Assembly (NCBI GenBank): GCA_002633025.1 | Contig: NMRB01000001.1 | Coordinates: forward strand, 309,433-373,432 | From: Notospermus geniculatus | Lineage: Eukaryota > Nemertea > Pilidiophora > Heteronemertea > Lineidae | DNA length: 64,000 bases | Reading direction: 5' to 3' | Shown: piece after piece, positions 31,460-42,429 of the stretch | Layout of the letters: the number at the start of each line of letters is the position of its first letter | Position numbering within the stretch: position 1 is the first letter of the stretch | The notes under the pieces: generated by a model | Seen by the model: only the letters and a program-made list of their open reading frames with translations | Databases searched by the model: none | What the model was told of the DNA's origin: nothing | Translations under genes and position numbers: made by a program

Positions 31460-31608
31460 AATCAATTGTAAGTGGTGAAAACTACAATGCTAAATTAGAG
31501 GCATTCATGCTTAATGAATATAATTTCAAACAATTTGTCACCCAGTAGTCTTGAACGTTAGTTGTGGTGTTGATATTTTTGGTGACTGGGAGGGGAATGT
31601 CGATGGTA

Positions 31609-31671
31609 GTCAGCTGCCCTGCATTCAGTGAGACTTTAGTGAAAAGTCTCTCTGAATGCAGGGCAGCTGAC
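31609..31671. repeat. 63-bp hairpin (GTCAGCTGCCCTGCATTCAG)
   Basis: The left arm GTCAGCTGCCCTGCATTCAG and its inverted partner are nearly perfect over 28 bases around a short loop. Second long hairpin within 700 bases of the one at 30983. Confidence 0.9.
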
Positions 31672-31814
31672 AGGGATCTGTGGTTATGAGTATTTATTAG
31701 CAAATGCAGATTTGTAGGGAAATGGAAGGGCTGGGGAGATATTCATCCTGCGAGAAAACTTTTTCAGCAAAAAAAATAAACAGAGAAACTGATACGTGAA
31801 AAAATAAAAATTCC

Positions 31815-31881
31815 TATCGCAAGGCTCGAACCCGGCGCCCCGGATTAAGAGCCGGACGCTCTACCTATGCGCCAGCCGGCC
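31815..31881 (-). tRNA. tRNA-Lys(CTT)-like pseudo-tRNA / SINE head
   Basis: On the minus strand, GGCCGGCTGGCGCATAGGTA gives the D arm and A box, CTCTTAA the anticodon loop (CTT) and GGGTTCGAGCC the B box. The acceptor and T stems do not pair properly, and the anticodon arm pairs best with an eight-base loop. It is therefore a tRNA-derived sequence rather than a working tRNA gene. Confidence 0.6.
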
Positions 31882-32370
31882 ACGTCATGACGGTGGCTGC
31901 TCAATAAATGTTTATAAACATATCCCAGCTACTCAACATATTTTTATGTTAATTAAAAATGACGTTGCAAATCAGAATAATCTTCCAAAAATCGCATTTC
32001 ACAACATCCACAGAGCAAGTCCCCAGCAAATCTGTCAGCATATCGCTACATAATGTACCCATCTACGTTCACATTCACTAAAAACGTGAACCAACCGTCC
32101 GGTATGTTCCATCTGAACATTAGACGCATTTCATCTATGAGTTCAATTCTATTGAGTGACCCGTGAAAAGTCTTTGGTTAGCTTCGCTGTTGCCCGCTAC
32201 GCGGCGCGTTGGGCCCTTGCGTCAAGGAAACTACTAACTATCACACAAAGTTAGACCTTGTTTTCGCAAACAAAAGCTTTGATGTTGTTGACGTCATTGA
32301 TAATTATTGGGCTGACCATAGAATGATCTATGCCGGTCTACCACTTTTGACTCACGTTCAGCTTCATTAA

Positions 32371-34349
32371 GTACTAGTACATTCCCATTCCTAGTTCAAA
32401 TATACAAAATTATTTGTCGCAAGGGCAGATTTCCGCAAAATCTAATTCCAGTGAGCCTAACCCTTTCGATTTGAAAATAAACAGCTCGACATATTAAAAG
32501 AAATGAGTCACAACAACATGAAAACCAAGGCATAGTCTACAGACCATTTCATTTCTTCTGGTAGCCTATATTCATTCACTCATAAATGACCCAACGTCAA
32601 AACGATGTCGTTCACAGCGTCGACCTGTCGGGATAAACGGCACACAGATTCTTCATTGAAAAAGAAGCCCAGAAGAACCTGATTTTTTATTATTGATATT
32701 GTTCACAGTCAAAATTTAAATATCTTCGGCAAAAACTGTAGAGGAACGTCAAACTTCAGATCCTGCCACTCCACAAAAAAGTCGGAAAATCAGAGAAATG
32801 TATTTATGTTGCACAAAATAGCGACAACCGGCGTGCCCAAAGGAGGCACTCGACAACATTTTTTTCACAAAAGCGCATGCGTTGCGACATTGAAAACGTC
32901 ACTGACGTCGCCCGTCGTTTGTGACTGACATTCCCGTACGTCATTCAGAATCAATCACGTTCCTCTTTGGTTTGTCATTTGCACTAAAATACATGTAGTC
33001 AATTTTATCCATTAAAATTCAACCCCTCCCCGCTTGAATTTTTGTTTGAAAACATTCACATACATTCATTCACTCCTATACTTGATGGCAAACTTGTAAA
33101 ATTCGAAATTCAATAGACTACTTCAGCAAAAATTAGGGCTAGAAGCAGGGTGTACTTTCAGAATTAAATACCAAATATCATTGGCTTGACTTTCGACGTC
33201 ATAGTTTTAACTCACTTGTTCCTCACCCCCACGTGACCGACTAGTTCCTCTGGTTCCTCATTCTGGTATTTTTCATCAAGTAAACACTCCTACTCTAACA
33301 AATTATTACTAAAACAACTTTTTGTCCTGTTGCGATAATGCTTCACTTCAAACACATTTTATTTATTTATTTATTTTATTTAAAGTGGATGCCGCGGTAA
33401 AACCATTATGGCTACCCACTACAAAGTACAAGAAACAAAAATTTTGGGTGACAGTGCAGGTTTGTGCGTTTGAAGCTGTTCAACTCCCATACAAGAAACA
33501 AACATCAAAATAAAGAGGTGGTGACTAGATGTCACTTCGACACATCGGTGCTCCGTCTGGCGCAGATGGCACAAAAGTCCATATTGAAATGAGACCCCTG
33601 AGCACCGTTGTGACTCTGCGACTGAAGACATGGTGAGCCCAAACAAGAGAAATAACAAAAGGATTACACAAAGGATTAAGTTAACCAAGGGAGCAAGAAA
33701 TAAAAGTGGAAAAAAAGGAAGCCGGAAACTCCGGAACCCCGCGCGAATTGAAAAAATGCTCGCGCAGAATTCCAAACGCCCCCCACCCCCACTCCCACTC
33801 CCGCTCCGTTGGCTTGAACAGGATGAATATACAAATAATACAAGAAATAAGTTTAAAGATCAGGAAAACGGTTTGTGCCCCGGATGAAATATTGCACTGC
33901 TATGAACAGCGAGGTGTTAAATTTATCAAAAGGATGTCCGAAACCAAATAAAAGATATTTTAACAAGTGAGTCTCTGAAAGGGTGTTCGTTCGTGAGTCA
34001 ATACCACGGTCGGAAAGGATTTCATCAACTGTTCTAAAAAGGATAATTCTTTGATAATAATGATCTTTTCTTAAGAACAAAGAGGACAATGCAAAAGGAA
34101 ATGCAAATATGTTTCAACACCGCCACAGTTACAACGAGGAGAATTCACTATTGTTCTTAAGAAAAGATCATTATTCAGGGCTGTGAAGTTCAATCTAAAA
34201 CGACAATGGAGCATATTAAGATATATTAAGAGTACCAGTCTCTGCGCCGGGAATACTTTTTCTGGTAAAGAATCTCTTTTTTGTATCTGTATTTAAACGA
34301 ATCAAGGGATGTAGCAGTCTGTAAGTCTTGAGGTAGTGAATTCCATATT
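32371..34349. other. No gene recognised; LINE-tail sequence near 34000
   Basis: No supported domain. ATCTTTTCTTAAGAACA at 34062 and its inverse at 34152 form an inverted pair in what may be the 3' end of the LINE that starts at 34350. A basic short frame at 33630-33887 has no recognised match. Confidence 0.4.
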
Positions 34350-36102
34350 TTAACAGCTGAAGGTATACGTAAAAGAAGAGGCATATCTGGCTGTTCTGTG
34401 AACCGGGGGAAGTTTATCAGGTCGCTGCCGTAAACGATAACCTTGCTCAGTTCTATTTAAAATATAACTGACAAGGGAGGGGCTAGTTTGTCTGTGAATA
34501 ATTTTATGCATAAAGCAAGCTCTATAAAAATCAACATGTTGATCAATGGTTGCCCAACCCAATTCCAACAAAATCCTATCATAACTTGTATTTTTGAAAG
34601 CACCGCATATAATGAGCCCTGCATGATACTGAATTTGTTCAAACTTGGCTGAGAGACCAGAATCCTTTTCATAAAACACAACACACGCATACTCAATGAC
34701 AGATCGAACCATGATATAAAGGGTTTCAAGTGTTCGCCTAGGAAACAGACATTTATACGTTTTCATAATATTTAAACGCTTGTGACACTTAGAATAAACA
34801 GAGCTTACATGATCGTACCAACTCAGCCTACTATGAAAAATTACACCAAGGTGTTTGTGGCTGTCAACTTGTGTCGTGTCGTTGCTGTGAGCCTTTAAAC
34901 ATGACGTCATTTGTTTTGGTTCAGTTTCGCGGGTTTTCGGGTCATGTGACCGCTTTTTTCCATCATGGCCGCTTGTTGGGGGTGTTTGCCCGACAGGCCC
35001 GTCGTTTTTTGATGATATTTTTGATCCTATACTGTGATTCCCTTTGGGGTATATGTCGGAACAACAAAATGTAAGTCGGTGTAATTTCTAACAACAACAG
35101 GGTTGTGTCGAGCGATAATTTGCCTCTCACTGAAGGCATTTTTCTGGGCGCTAATTTTATGTCACATTGATTGATCTAAGGTACAGTAGATTTTGAGTCG
35201 TTGTCAGTGTTGTACGCCTTTGTAGACAAGGTAAAGTTTGTAAACTCCCCTAGTCGGTAGTAAGCCTTGCTTCGGGCGTGATGTGGTAATTTTTGGCCTA
35301 AGTTGAGGTAGTTTAGTCAGGTGAAATCTAGTCGGGAAGCTTGTGTTTTAGTTCGTTTCCAGTCCGCTGCGCCATTGTGGCAGCACCTTCCCACACCATG
35401 TGCTTCTGTGGTTCGGCTTGCTATCGGCAGGTGGCGTATCCGTACGGTCTGTTGGTGTTTTTGAGTGAAGGTGGCATTGATTCTGCCCTGTCTGAATTAA
35501 TTGTACACATGCAGAACAACCGGTTTGAGATGGTCAAAACAGTTTATTTGAAGGTTTTGTATCATTTATGTCTTTTCAGTTGAACCAGCCAGTTGCATCA
35601 AGTTGTAACCAAGGGAATAAAGTTCCACGAAGTCGATGATGTAATCTAATGGTGCAAATTGTTGTCGAGTTGATTTTGTTTACACCCGGGAAATCACAAC
35701 TTGTGTGAGGTGAGTACCAAGGAAATGTAACCCAAGAGCACGAGTAGGATTAGCCCTTACAGAAAAGGTCATGACAACAGTTTTGGAAGGATTAAAATTA
35801 ACAAGCCACTTATTTGCCCAAATTTCTAACTTTCGAAGGTCATTGTTAAATCGAAGATCTGAGTCATGTGGGTCGGTAAATACGTCAAAAAGCACAGTAT
35901 CATCAGCGAATAAAGAGACATCCGTTGACAAATCATCAGTAATATAATTAATATACAACAAGAACAAGATAGGACCCAGAATAGAACCTTGCGGAACACC
36001 CGCATTGACAGGGAGTGATTCAGAGGATAAACCGTTTAAAATAACTCTCTGTGTCCTACCAGAGAGGTAAGACTCAAACCAATTAAGAACAAATTTTATT
36101 TG
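34350..36102 (-). pseudogene. Non-LTR (LINE, CR1/Jockey/L2-like) reverse transcriptase relic
   Basis: The minus-strand frame ending at 35697 carries the RT core: NAGVPQGSILGPILFLLYIN then SLFADDTVLF (F-A-D-D catalytic box). The C-terminal thumb/connection region (SHKHLGVIFHSRLSW, then SVIEYACVVF) continues at 34350-34865. An 822-bp insertion (34875-35696) separates them at a perfect ten-base duplication. The 5' part of the RT and any endonuclease are missing; upstream of 36102 unrelated sequence begins. The copy is 5'-truncated and inactive. Confidence 0.88.
34875..35696. mobile_element. 822-bp unclassified insertion with ten-base target duplication
   Basis: CAACTTGTGT occurs at 34865-34874 and again at 35697-35706, and removing the insert plus one copy joins the LINE reading frame. 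I see no terminal inverted repeat, no poly-A tail and no ORF with a known domain. The left part is promoter-like: TGACGTCA (34899), GGTCATGTGACC (34938) and CCATCATGGCCGC (34959). Confidence 0.75.
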
Positions 36103-36692
36103 GATCTGCAGCAACCATACATCACTTCTGACCTTAAAGGAGCTGGATGTCCAAGTTGTAAACACTCACTCACTGGTTCTCTATCCACGCGACGCCTGCG
36201 GTGCTGCCACCTATTGTCGGTGATATGTACTGACGTGAATATCGTGAGTGAGTTGCATCGGACCGGGAACCTACTGGTGCTGCCACCTGCACGAAGGAAT
36301 AAACCTAGTTTGCCGACCATGTTTGTAAACATGGTTCGGACAGGGATCAACGAAAAAAATTATCAGTTTGCGGTGCGGGCTGTGACGTGACGTCAGAAAG
36401 TGGCGAACCGCGATCACCTGACGTTACTTGTACATTTCATTATCAGAGGGGATGTTTCAAATTTGACTTTTGTTTGCTTCCTAGATTCTGGGGACATGGC
36501 ATCTACCAATGCGGTCCCGTTGACATCGTCAGTTACTTAGTTTTCAGATGACTCGTAACTTCGGCATGGGAGAGTGAATGGTATTCTGCTGACGCTGCTT
36601 TCTAATTTTGTGCTGACATAGCTTTATTTTGCCGACCAATCATTGTAGATTTTCTGTAGCCATTCAATGCCATGTTTCCTCAAGAGAACTGA
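36103..36692. other. No gene recognised
   Basis: Intergenic sequence between the LINE relic and the paralogue promoter. Confidence 0.4.
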
Positions 36693-36774
36693 CCAATTAC
36701 AATTGAGTAACCATATGTAGCCAATCAAAAACACGGACGGCCTCGTATGAACGACTGATGCTAGGTTATAAATT
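36693..36774 (+). promoter_or_regulatory. CCAAT and TATA boxes of the second OB-fold-like gene
   Basis: CCAAT at 36693-36697 and 36721-36725 and TATAAATT at 36767-36774 precede the ATG at 36870 by 177, 149 and 103 bases. The layout parallels the gene at 20890. Confidence 0.65.
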
Positions 36775-36869
36775 CAACAATTCTACCAGATCAGTAAATG
36801 TCACCATCGAGACAGAGTGCGTAAAGTTACGTCCATACACTGCTGCTGTTTTACGACGACGCTGTGAAC

Positions 36870-37469
36870 ATGAATACGAAAGTACCAGAGATGAAATCAT
36901 CCAAGCCTAAAGTTCCCGTAACTACAAGTAAAGCCCCTGCGGTAAGACCTAGGACTAACCCATGTAGATCCACTGACGATGATCATGATAATGAAGATGA
37001 TGAACTGATCCCATGTTCTCAGCCCATGCAGACCCTAACTCGATCTGAAGTACCAGTCATGCCCGTAACACCAACGTCAATCGAAAACGCAAGAAGTAGG
37101 CATAGGTCTACTGATACCAGTACTCTTTCTACGCCATCAACAACTGCTGGGCAACATGTCGAAGTACATGTACCTCGGCCTTCCTCTAGCATGTCTAGCC
37201 ATAGGCCTAGGTCACCCGTCGATGGTGCCGGCGTAACCCATTCAGCGATCCTCAAGGTCAAGGTTCTCAATAATCCCAGTACAAGAGGCAGTAGCATAGA
37301 GTCGGACGTAGGGATTGCAGGAAAAGATGGAGTATACGCTATGTATTTCTCATCAGCAATGGATCCAGCAGATGTGGAGCTAGTGACAAAAGGAAGGTGT
37401 CTGATAGTGATGAATGCTACCATTCGAGAATCTGAAAGAATTATCAGGTTACCAGTCAAGAATCTCAAG
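36870..37469 (+). CDS. OB-fold-like paralogue, exon 1 (partial gene)
   Basis: An open 200-codon exon ends at a phase-0 donor (AAG|gtaagc). The C-terminal 75 residues align with exon 1 of the gene at 20890: KDGVYAMYF, then TKGRCLIVMNATIRESERII against KDDRVFTMYW and VKGGFLIVTNAILTPERVAL. The shared pattern is K-D-x-V, M-Y, K-G-x-x-L-I-V-x-N-A and E-R. Residues 1-125 are Ser/Thr/Pro-rich with an acidic cluster (DDDHDNEDDE), probably disordered and lacking in the other copy. ATG at 36870 was chosen because it follows the TATA box. No downstream exons were found, so the gene may be truncated or have long introns. Confidence 0.65.
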
Positions 37470-37556
37470 GTAAGCTACAAAACACATGGATGAACAAGCT
37501 GTTTAGGCCTAGGCCTAGAGACGTGTTCCCCTTTATCAAATTAAAGCTGAACTGCA

Positions 37557-37660
37557 TGAACGAAAAGCTCCCACGCGACGAGCAAGAGAAATGCTAACGC
37601 CCTGCAAACACCTCAAACGAAGGCTCAGAACATGATAGACCCCACGATGCCAGGAGGGCG
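37557..37660. repeat. Repeat shared with 51239-51345
   Basis: GCGACGAGCAAGAGAA and ACACCTCAAAC(G/A)AAGGCTC(AGAACATGA) recur in order at 51250-51325, with high identity over about 100 bases. It lies just downstream of the OB-fold-like exon; the second copy has no such exon beside it. Confidence 0.8.
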
Positions 37661-38288
37661 CCACCTTATTTGTCTTCGGGCAACATAGCTGTCAACATGT
37701 CCGGATACCTCCTACACTTTGTTTGAAATTGATTTCATTTTAAATTTCCCCATTCAACAGCACAAAGGCATGTTTTTCAAATAACAAATTTGTTATTGTC
37801 TTTGTTGTTTAGCATCAATCGGCACATCAGCAGATCAATTTCATCCTTAGTGGAAGCATCAAGCAGTATTAGAAGTCTACAAGCTTTTTGCCAATTTCAA
37901 TGATTATTCATCAGCGTTACACGGCCCCATCGAGTGGGCTCCCTCATATTCAAGATGGTGGAGGGGGATCTCAAATCCAACCAGATTGCAGGAATGGAAT
38001 GATGATTTTCCTTTGAAAAATTGGTAGCAAGCTACTCATTTCCAAGGAATATACCTTTGGGGGTACAGTGGTGCAGTGACAGAGCATCGACTCACATCGG
38101 AGAGCTTATGCGTTTGATTGATCTCCGTGAAGTATGTCGCCACTCTGTAGGCCTGCTCACAGTTTGTATTTTGTATTTGTACTTATTTCATGAACAGTTG
38201 TTCGGAAGGACCTAGTGAATCTCGGAATGAGGTGTGATCTTTGAGTTCGTCACAAAGGTTTCTGCAAAGCTTTACTCAAACGCGTCAG
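37661..38288. other. No gene recognised
   Basis: Intergenic; searched for exon 2 of the paralogue and not found. Confidence 0.4.
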
Positions 38289-38935
38289 TGGGCCATATGC
38301 ATAAAACATCATCGTAAGCGTAAAAATCCCAAGAGATTCCCTTAGATCACCACTAAAGTGGGTTTCTAATTTTAAGGGAGATGCAGAGAGTTGGGAATAC
38401 TAAAAGCCTCAAACTTGCACTTAACTTTAAGTGTGGTCACAGTTCCCTTAACTTACTCCTTAACATCACAGTTGTGGCACACACGTGTTGGAAAAGGGCT
38501 GTCCATGTTGTTTTTGAGTATGTATATGTTAGCTGAAGAGGCCAGGAGAAACGGGCGAGAGTATTCATTTGCAGTTTGATCAATTTCCAAGTTCAACTCA
38601 GTGCCAGTCGCAAAAGGTATGTGGAACACAAACTTTATCATGTTTCTGACTGAGTTGCTGTTGGACGCAAGGACCCTGAACGCCATTTAATGGTCGGCAT
38701 GCAGCCTACATTGAGAAGCCTTTCTTAAGTATAAACCTCAAGAGATATGGGAAACCCCTTGAATACTGAAATTACATTGGATCACACCACAATTCCTGAA
38801 AATACTTAAGGGTTGCCATTTGCTGAGTGTGCACTCAATTCGTTCTTAAGCAAAGCACTTGGTAAAGTAAAATCCTTACACCTGAGGGGGTACGTTTTAC
38901 ACTTAACTTCAGGAAGTTTTATGCATATGACCCCA
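38289..38935. mobile_element. MITE with TGGGCCATATGCATAAAAC ends
   Basis: The left end TGGGCCATATGCATAAAAC is mirrored by GTTTTATGCATATGACCCCA at the right end. Short internal ACTTAACTTTAAG modules also recur inverted. No transposase. About 650 bp. Confidence 0.75.
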
Positions 38936-39311
38936 GGCCCTCTTTCCTTCCACATTTCAACACGTATCTCTTGAATGACTTTTTAGTGAAATGCAACGTG
39001 ACAGAGCCAGGAGGCGACTGTTTTTCTTGTAAACGTCCACTTTGTTGTACACAAAGAATCATGGAAATTCGAGCATTCCATGCATGTTTCATTCTCTTAG
39101 GATTCTGGAAGTCTGTTGGAAGAATACCAAAAGGTAACAACATATTTGAACTCCAGTTGCGCCCTGATAAGTCCCAGGTTATAATATCAAGAAAATGTTG
39201 ATGAGTTGCATTGAATGTGTGAGAGTCATCCATTTTCCTAATCATGCTGCCTGAAACACACAAGTGCACTGAAACCTTTGCAATGCTTTTATTTTCTAGT
39301 CATTAATTGCA
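38936..39311. other. No gene recognised
   Basis: A minus-strand frame of 116 codons has no domain I recognise and may be chance. Confidence 0.35.
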
Positions 39312-39503
39312 GATATAACTGTCCAGTGAAGTGAAAGAGAGGTGCTAGGTATAGATTTAAGCCTATACGGTGTGTAGATGTGGGTGGTACCGGAAGAGGT
39401 TGTTGCGCTGAAGCTGCGAAAGTTCGTTTGCACTAAATAATGTGTTGCAGGAAGCAAATCGCGTCTACAGAAAACAAGCGCCAAATTCTGAAATAGATGA
39501 AAA
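39312..39503 (-). repeat. Dispersed repeat R2, copy 2 (inverted), cut at an N
   Basis: Reverse complement of 31103-31292. The match ends exactly at the undetermined base 39504 (GATGAAAAN), where this copy and the first diverge. Confidence 0.85.
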
Positions 39504-39504
39504 N

Positions 39505-40027
39505 CACAAAAATTGAACTACGATGACCGACCGTAAACTGCCACGGCGTTGCACATGCGTGAATGTGCCCTGCACCTTCGCAGTGGCCTCCTGGCGGCTG
39601 AGTCATTAGTAATGCTACGCTGTCCTGTCATCTATTGGTCATCGATAGAACTAAATCGTCCTTAAAATCGCTAATTACTAATTAACCAGAGTAGGTAAGG
39701 GGCTGTAAAAAAGTTATGTTTGTTTTCGAATGCCAGCCTTCATGTCAGCGTTTACCGCTCGTCAATAGATGGTCTGGTTTGTTCTGTAGCTCCACAGCTG
39801 GGATTTCTGTATAGTATAGTGGTATGAGATCATCAGTGGCGGTCTTTGCGGGCGACATTGGTACTAGTGGGGCTTCGCCCATACGTTTCACATTCGCCTC
39901 AATTCGACTAGTGTCCACAGTAAGACTACATCAACAAGCATGTAAGATTTCTTTTGTTTTTCCAACCTAACAGCAAGCTTGTCTGTGAACCTTGATGGCC
40001 AAGATAAAGAACTGCGGTAAGAACAAT
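39505..40027. other. No gene recognised
   Basis: Intergenic; no supported feature. Confidence 0.4.
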
Positions 40028-40077
40028 GGCTGGTATTTATAAAAGCTAGCAATTGCTAACTTTTATAAATACCAGCC
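40028..40077. repeat. 50-bp near-perfect palindrome
   Basis: GGCTGGTATTTATAAAAG and its complement meet at a central GCTAGCAATTGCTAAC. It is the short-loop form of the repeat at 3180-3298. Confidence 0.9.
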
Positions 40078-40718
40078 ACCGACTTCACCATTCTCCCCCA
40101 AAATGACACCTACCACACTAAGTTCAGATTTCGGTTGCTACATTCTGGAATGTTTCAGGCCACAACAGGAGCTTTCCGATTTTATCCTGTAGTACAAAAC
40201 ACGGATGTGCAATTTTTTGAGGTGGTGCTACAAAAGGATCTGAATGACCTTGGTTCATGCCAATCACTCAAGCTATCAAGATATAAGTCCTTTTTTACAC
40301 GAGGATGGTTAAAGCTGGCTTTGAAACACACCGAGATCAGTCACAATGGGTCGTATTCATGGTTCTATTGTTACAACCGTCTTAAGCCGGTGTAATGGTT
40401 TTCACTGACCCCCGTTTGCCAATGCCTCCCAACAAAAGATTGACGGAATAAGCCGCGACGTGAAAATGGGGGAGGCACTGAGATCAACATGTCTTTCTGT
40501 ATTTGAGTGTCAGCCAAACAATAAAGCGGGCATTGTCATACGGGAGGCATTCTCATACATTACACCTGTTCCAAGTACAGTGGTTGACGATACTTGGAAC
40601 CGGCCTGAGATGGTTCTAATGATATAACTGCTTTATGTACGACCCAATGGTTTTTGTTGTGTGGACGCATTCCAAACTGGATCCGACAAAACTGGCTCGA
40701 AGCGCGTTGTTCGTGCTT
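40078..40718. other. No gene recognised
   Basis: A plus-strand frame of 86 codons (40135-40395) has no recognisable domain. AACTGGATCCG at 40677 is related to the GTTGGATCCG at the end of the following repeat, possibly a terminal repeat. Confidence 0.4.
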
Positions 40719-41624
40719 CAGTCCTGGACTGGTTCGGGAAGGATAGAACCACTTGTAGGTGCTAATTTCTAGAACGAATAGACTGAAGGGACCTTGATCC
40801 AATTCTGCATACTGTACTAAATTCAATACAGAAAGAATAGTCACCCCTGCTACCAGGTGATGGGCGCATGAATTAAGTGGTCTTAAAGGGAGACTCCACT
40901 CATTGTGTGAAATTTTGAATTTTTGAAATATCGTTTAAATACATTCAAATTCATTGATATCTGCAACACGTCATATTTTTTTGATATCAGCAAACTGATC
41001 ATTTTAAAGGGATACTCCACTCATTGTGTGAAATTGTGAATTTTTGAAATATCGATAGTTCATTCAAATTCATTGATATCTGCAAAATGTCAGATTTTTT
41101 TTTAAATCAGCAAATTCATCATTTTAAGTGCAATAATTGAATCCCAATGGGACCATTGCACAGCACATGTGATGTCATATGTGCTCAATGCATATTTATG
41201 AAGGTACAACCAATAGGCCTAGGCAGTCACAGTATTAGCTCATTCACTACAAAAGTCATCAGCCTATTGACACTAGTGACATCACAATTCATGGTATTAG
41301 TCTCCATGGATTGATAAAAATTCAAAAGTTTACAATGAGTGGAGCCTCCCTTTAAGTATTTTAATTGGATCCCAAGGGGACAACGCATAGCATACATGAT
41401 GTCATGTATGCTCAATGCATATTTATGAAGGTACAACCAATAGGCCTAGGCGATCACAGTATTAGCTAATTCATTACAAAGGTCGTCCGCCTGTTGACAC
41501 TAGTGACATCACAATTTATGGCAACAGTCTAGATGGATTGATAAAAATTCATTTTCAATGAGTAGAGTCTCCCTTTAACTGACTCGAGACCGGTCCAGTT
41601 GGATCCGTCTCCATGTAGACAGCA
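40719..41624. repeat. Repeat A, copy 1 (nested MITEs)
   Basis: About 900 bases near-identical to 48108-49007. Inside, AAAGGGAGACTCCACTCATT and its inverse AATGAGT(G/A)GA(G)CCTCCCTTT occur several times: direct at 40887 and 41008, inverted at 41334 and 41557. One inverted-repeat MITE is therefore nested in another. CCAATAGGCCTAGGC occurs twice. No transposase. Confidence 0.9.
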
Positions 41625-42429
41625 TGGTCAGGGTTCCATTAATTTGGTTCACCCTTTATTAGGGTTGATTGTTACTGCCATCTAGTATGGTGTGTCTAAA
41701 CTAGTTGTCTGTGCTGCCACCTGTTGGTGCACAGTGTGGTTGTCAGCCATCTTCCCTCCATTTTTCAAACATGCTAATTTTATGGCTCCTAAATTTTCTT
41801 TGGGCTGACCCTGATCAGGCTTCCCTCTCCTCACTGAATTTATATCAGGATATTCAGTAAAAAACATATTTGCTAGGCATTGGTATTGTATGCACTGGTT
41901 TCTCAGATTTAGACCCTTTATTGGTGTTTTTTTGGTCGCCTCCAATCAAGGCGTGGCATTGAGTCTGACCACACTGGCATTGTGCAGTACATGTTGTACT
42001 AGGATGTATTGCGAGTTGTATGGGTTAGGCCTATTATGGTATTGTCGGTGTTTAAGCAGACGTGTAAACCTATGGTGTTTCCTCCTCGTCCACCATACAT
42101 GAGTTTCAACTTTGTTGGTCAAACTTTCTTCAGTTTTAATAAATATTGCTTTCGTTTTAAGTTGCTCTTTGGTCCATATGATTTGAGTCGTGAATAGTAG
42201 CACCATACCACCACACGAACCCCCGTTCTCAGCGTTGTCGGAAGCAATGGTGGAGCCGGAAGTTTTTGGTGTTACAGGTAGATGAATGAGATTTGGCAAA
42301 TCAGCTGAGATTACGTGTCTCTTGGACCCTGCTAAGTGGCAATGTCATACCTTAATTGTAAGGAAATTTATTAACCCATAAAGTTCGGAACGTTTTTTCT
42401 CAATCACCCGATATATCTATCCCGTCGTT
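41625..42429. other. No gene recognised (possible Harbinger-associated frame)
   Basis: The minus-strand frame at 41946-42299 (117 codons) contains WTKEQLKTKAI, weakly like a Myb/SANT start, as found in Harbinger accessory proteins. It directly precedes the Harbinger relic's C-terminal end. Low confidence. Confidence 0.3.

Larger units (their letters stand above)
31541..32220. mobile_element. 680-bp insertion with tRNA-Lys-like head (SINE-like)
   Basis: It interrupts the Helentron fragment, with GTCA repeated at both borders (31537-31540 and 32221-32224), a possible four-base target duplication. It contains the tRNA-like segment at 31815-31881 and a long hairpin at 31609-31671. No coding region. 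The terminal structure does not identify a superfamily. Confidence 0.55.
31459..32370 (+). pseudogene. Second Helentron fragment (EEP domain end), split by an insertion
   Basis: 31459-31540 encodes NYNAKLEAFMLNEYNFKQFV and 32221-32370 encodes NYHTKLDLVFANKSFD, then DNYWADHRMIYAGL. Both match the C-terminal part of EEP domain 2 of the 9.8-18.3 kb Helentron at about 80% or more by eye. The two parts are separated by a 680-bp insertion. The SDH motif reads ADH here. It is a 3'-end fragment only, on the opposite strand to the main element. Confidence 0.85.

Noticed and set aside
31815-31881. Functional tRNA-Lys gene
   Set aside because: A and B boxes and the anticodon are present, but acceptor and T stems do not pair and the anticodon loop would have eight bases. 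Called a tRNA-derived sequence instead.
33630-33887. Basic 85-codon plus-strand frame
   Set aside because: Lys/Arg/Pro-rich without a domain; overlapping frames are equally open.
34875-35696. Mutator-type transposon
   Set aside because: The ten-base duplication would fit, but there are no terminal inverted repeats or transposase.
37557-38300. Downstream exons of the second OB-fold-like gene
   Set aside because: No sequence resembling exons 2-4 of the first gene was found; open frames here have no matching motifs.
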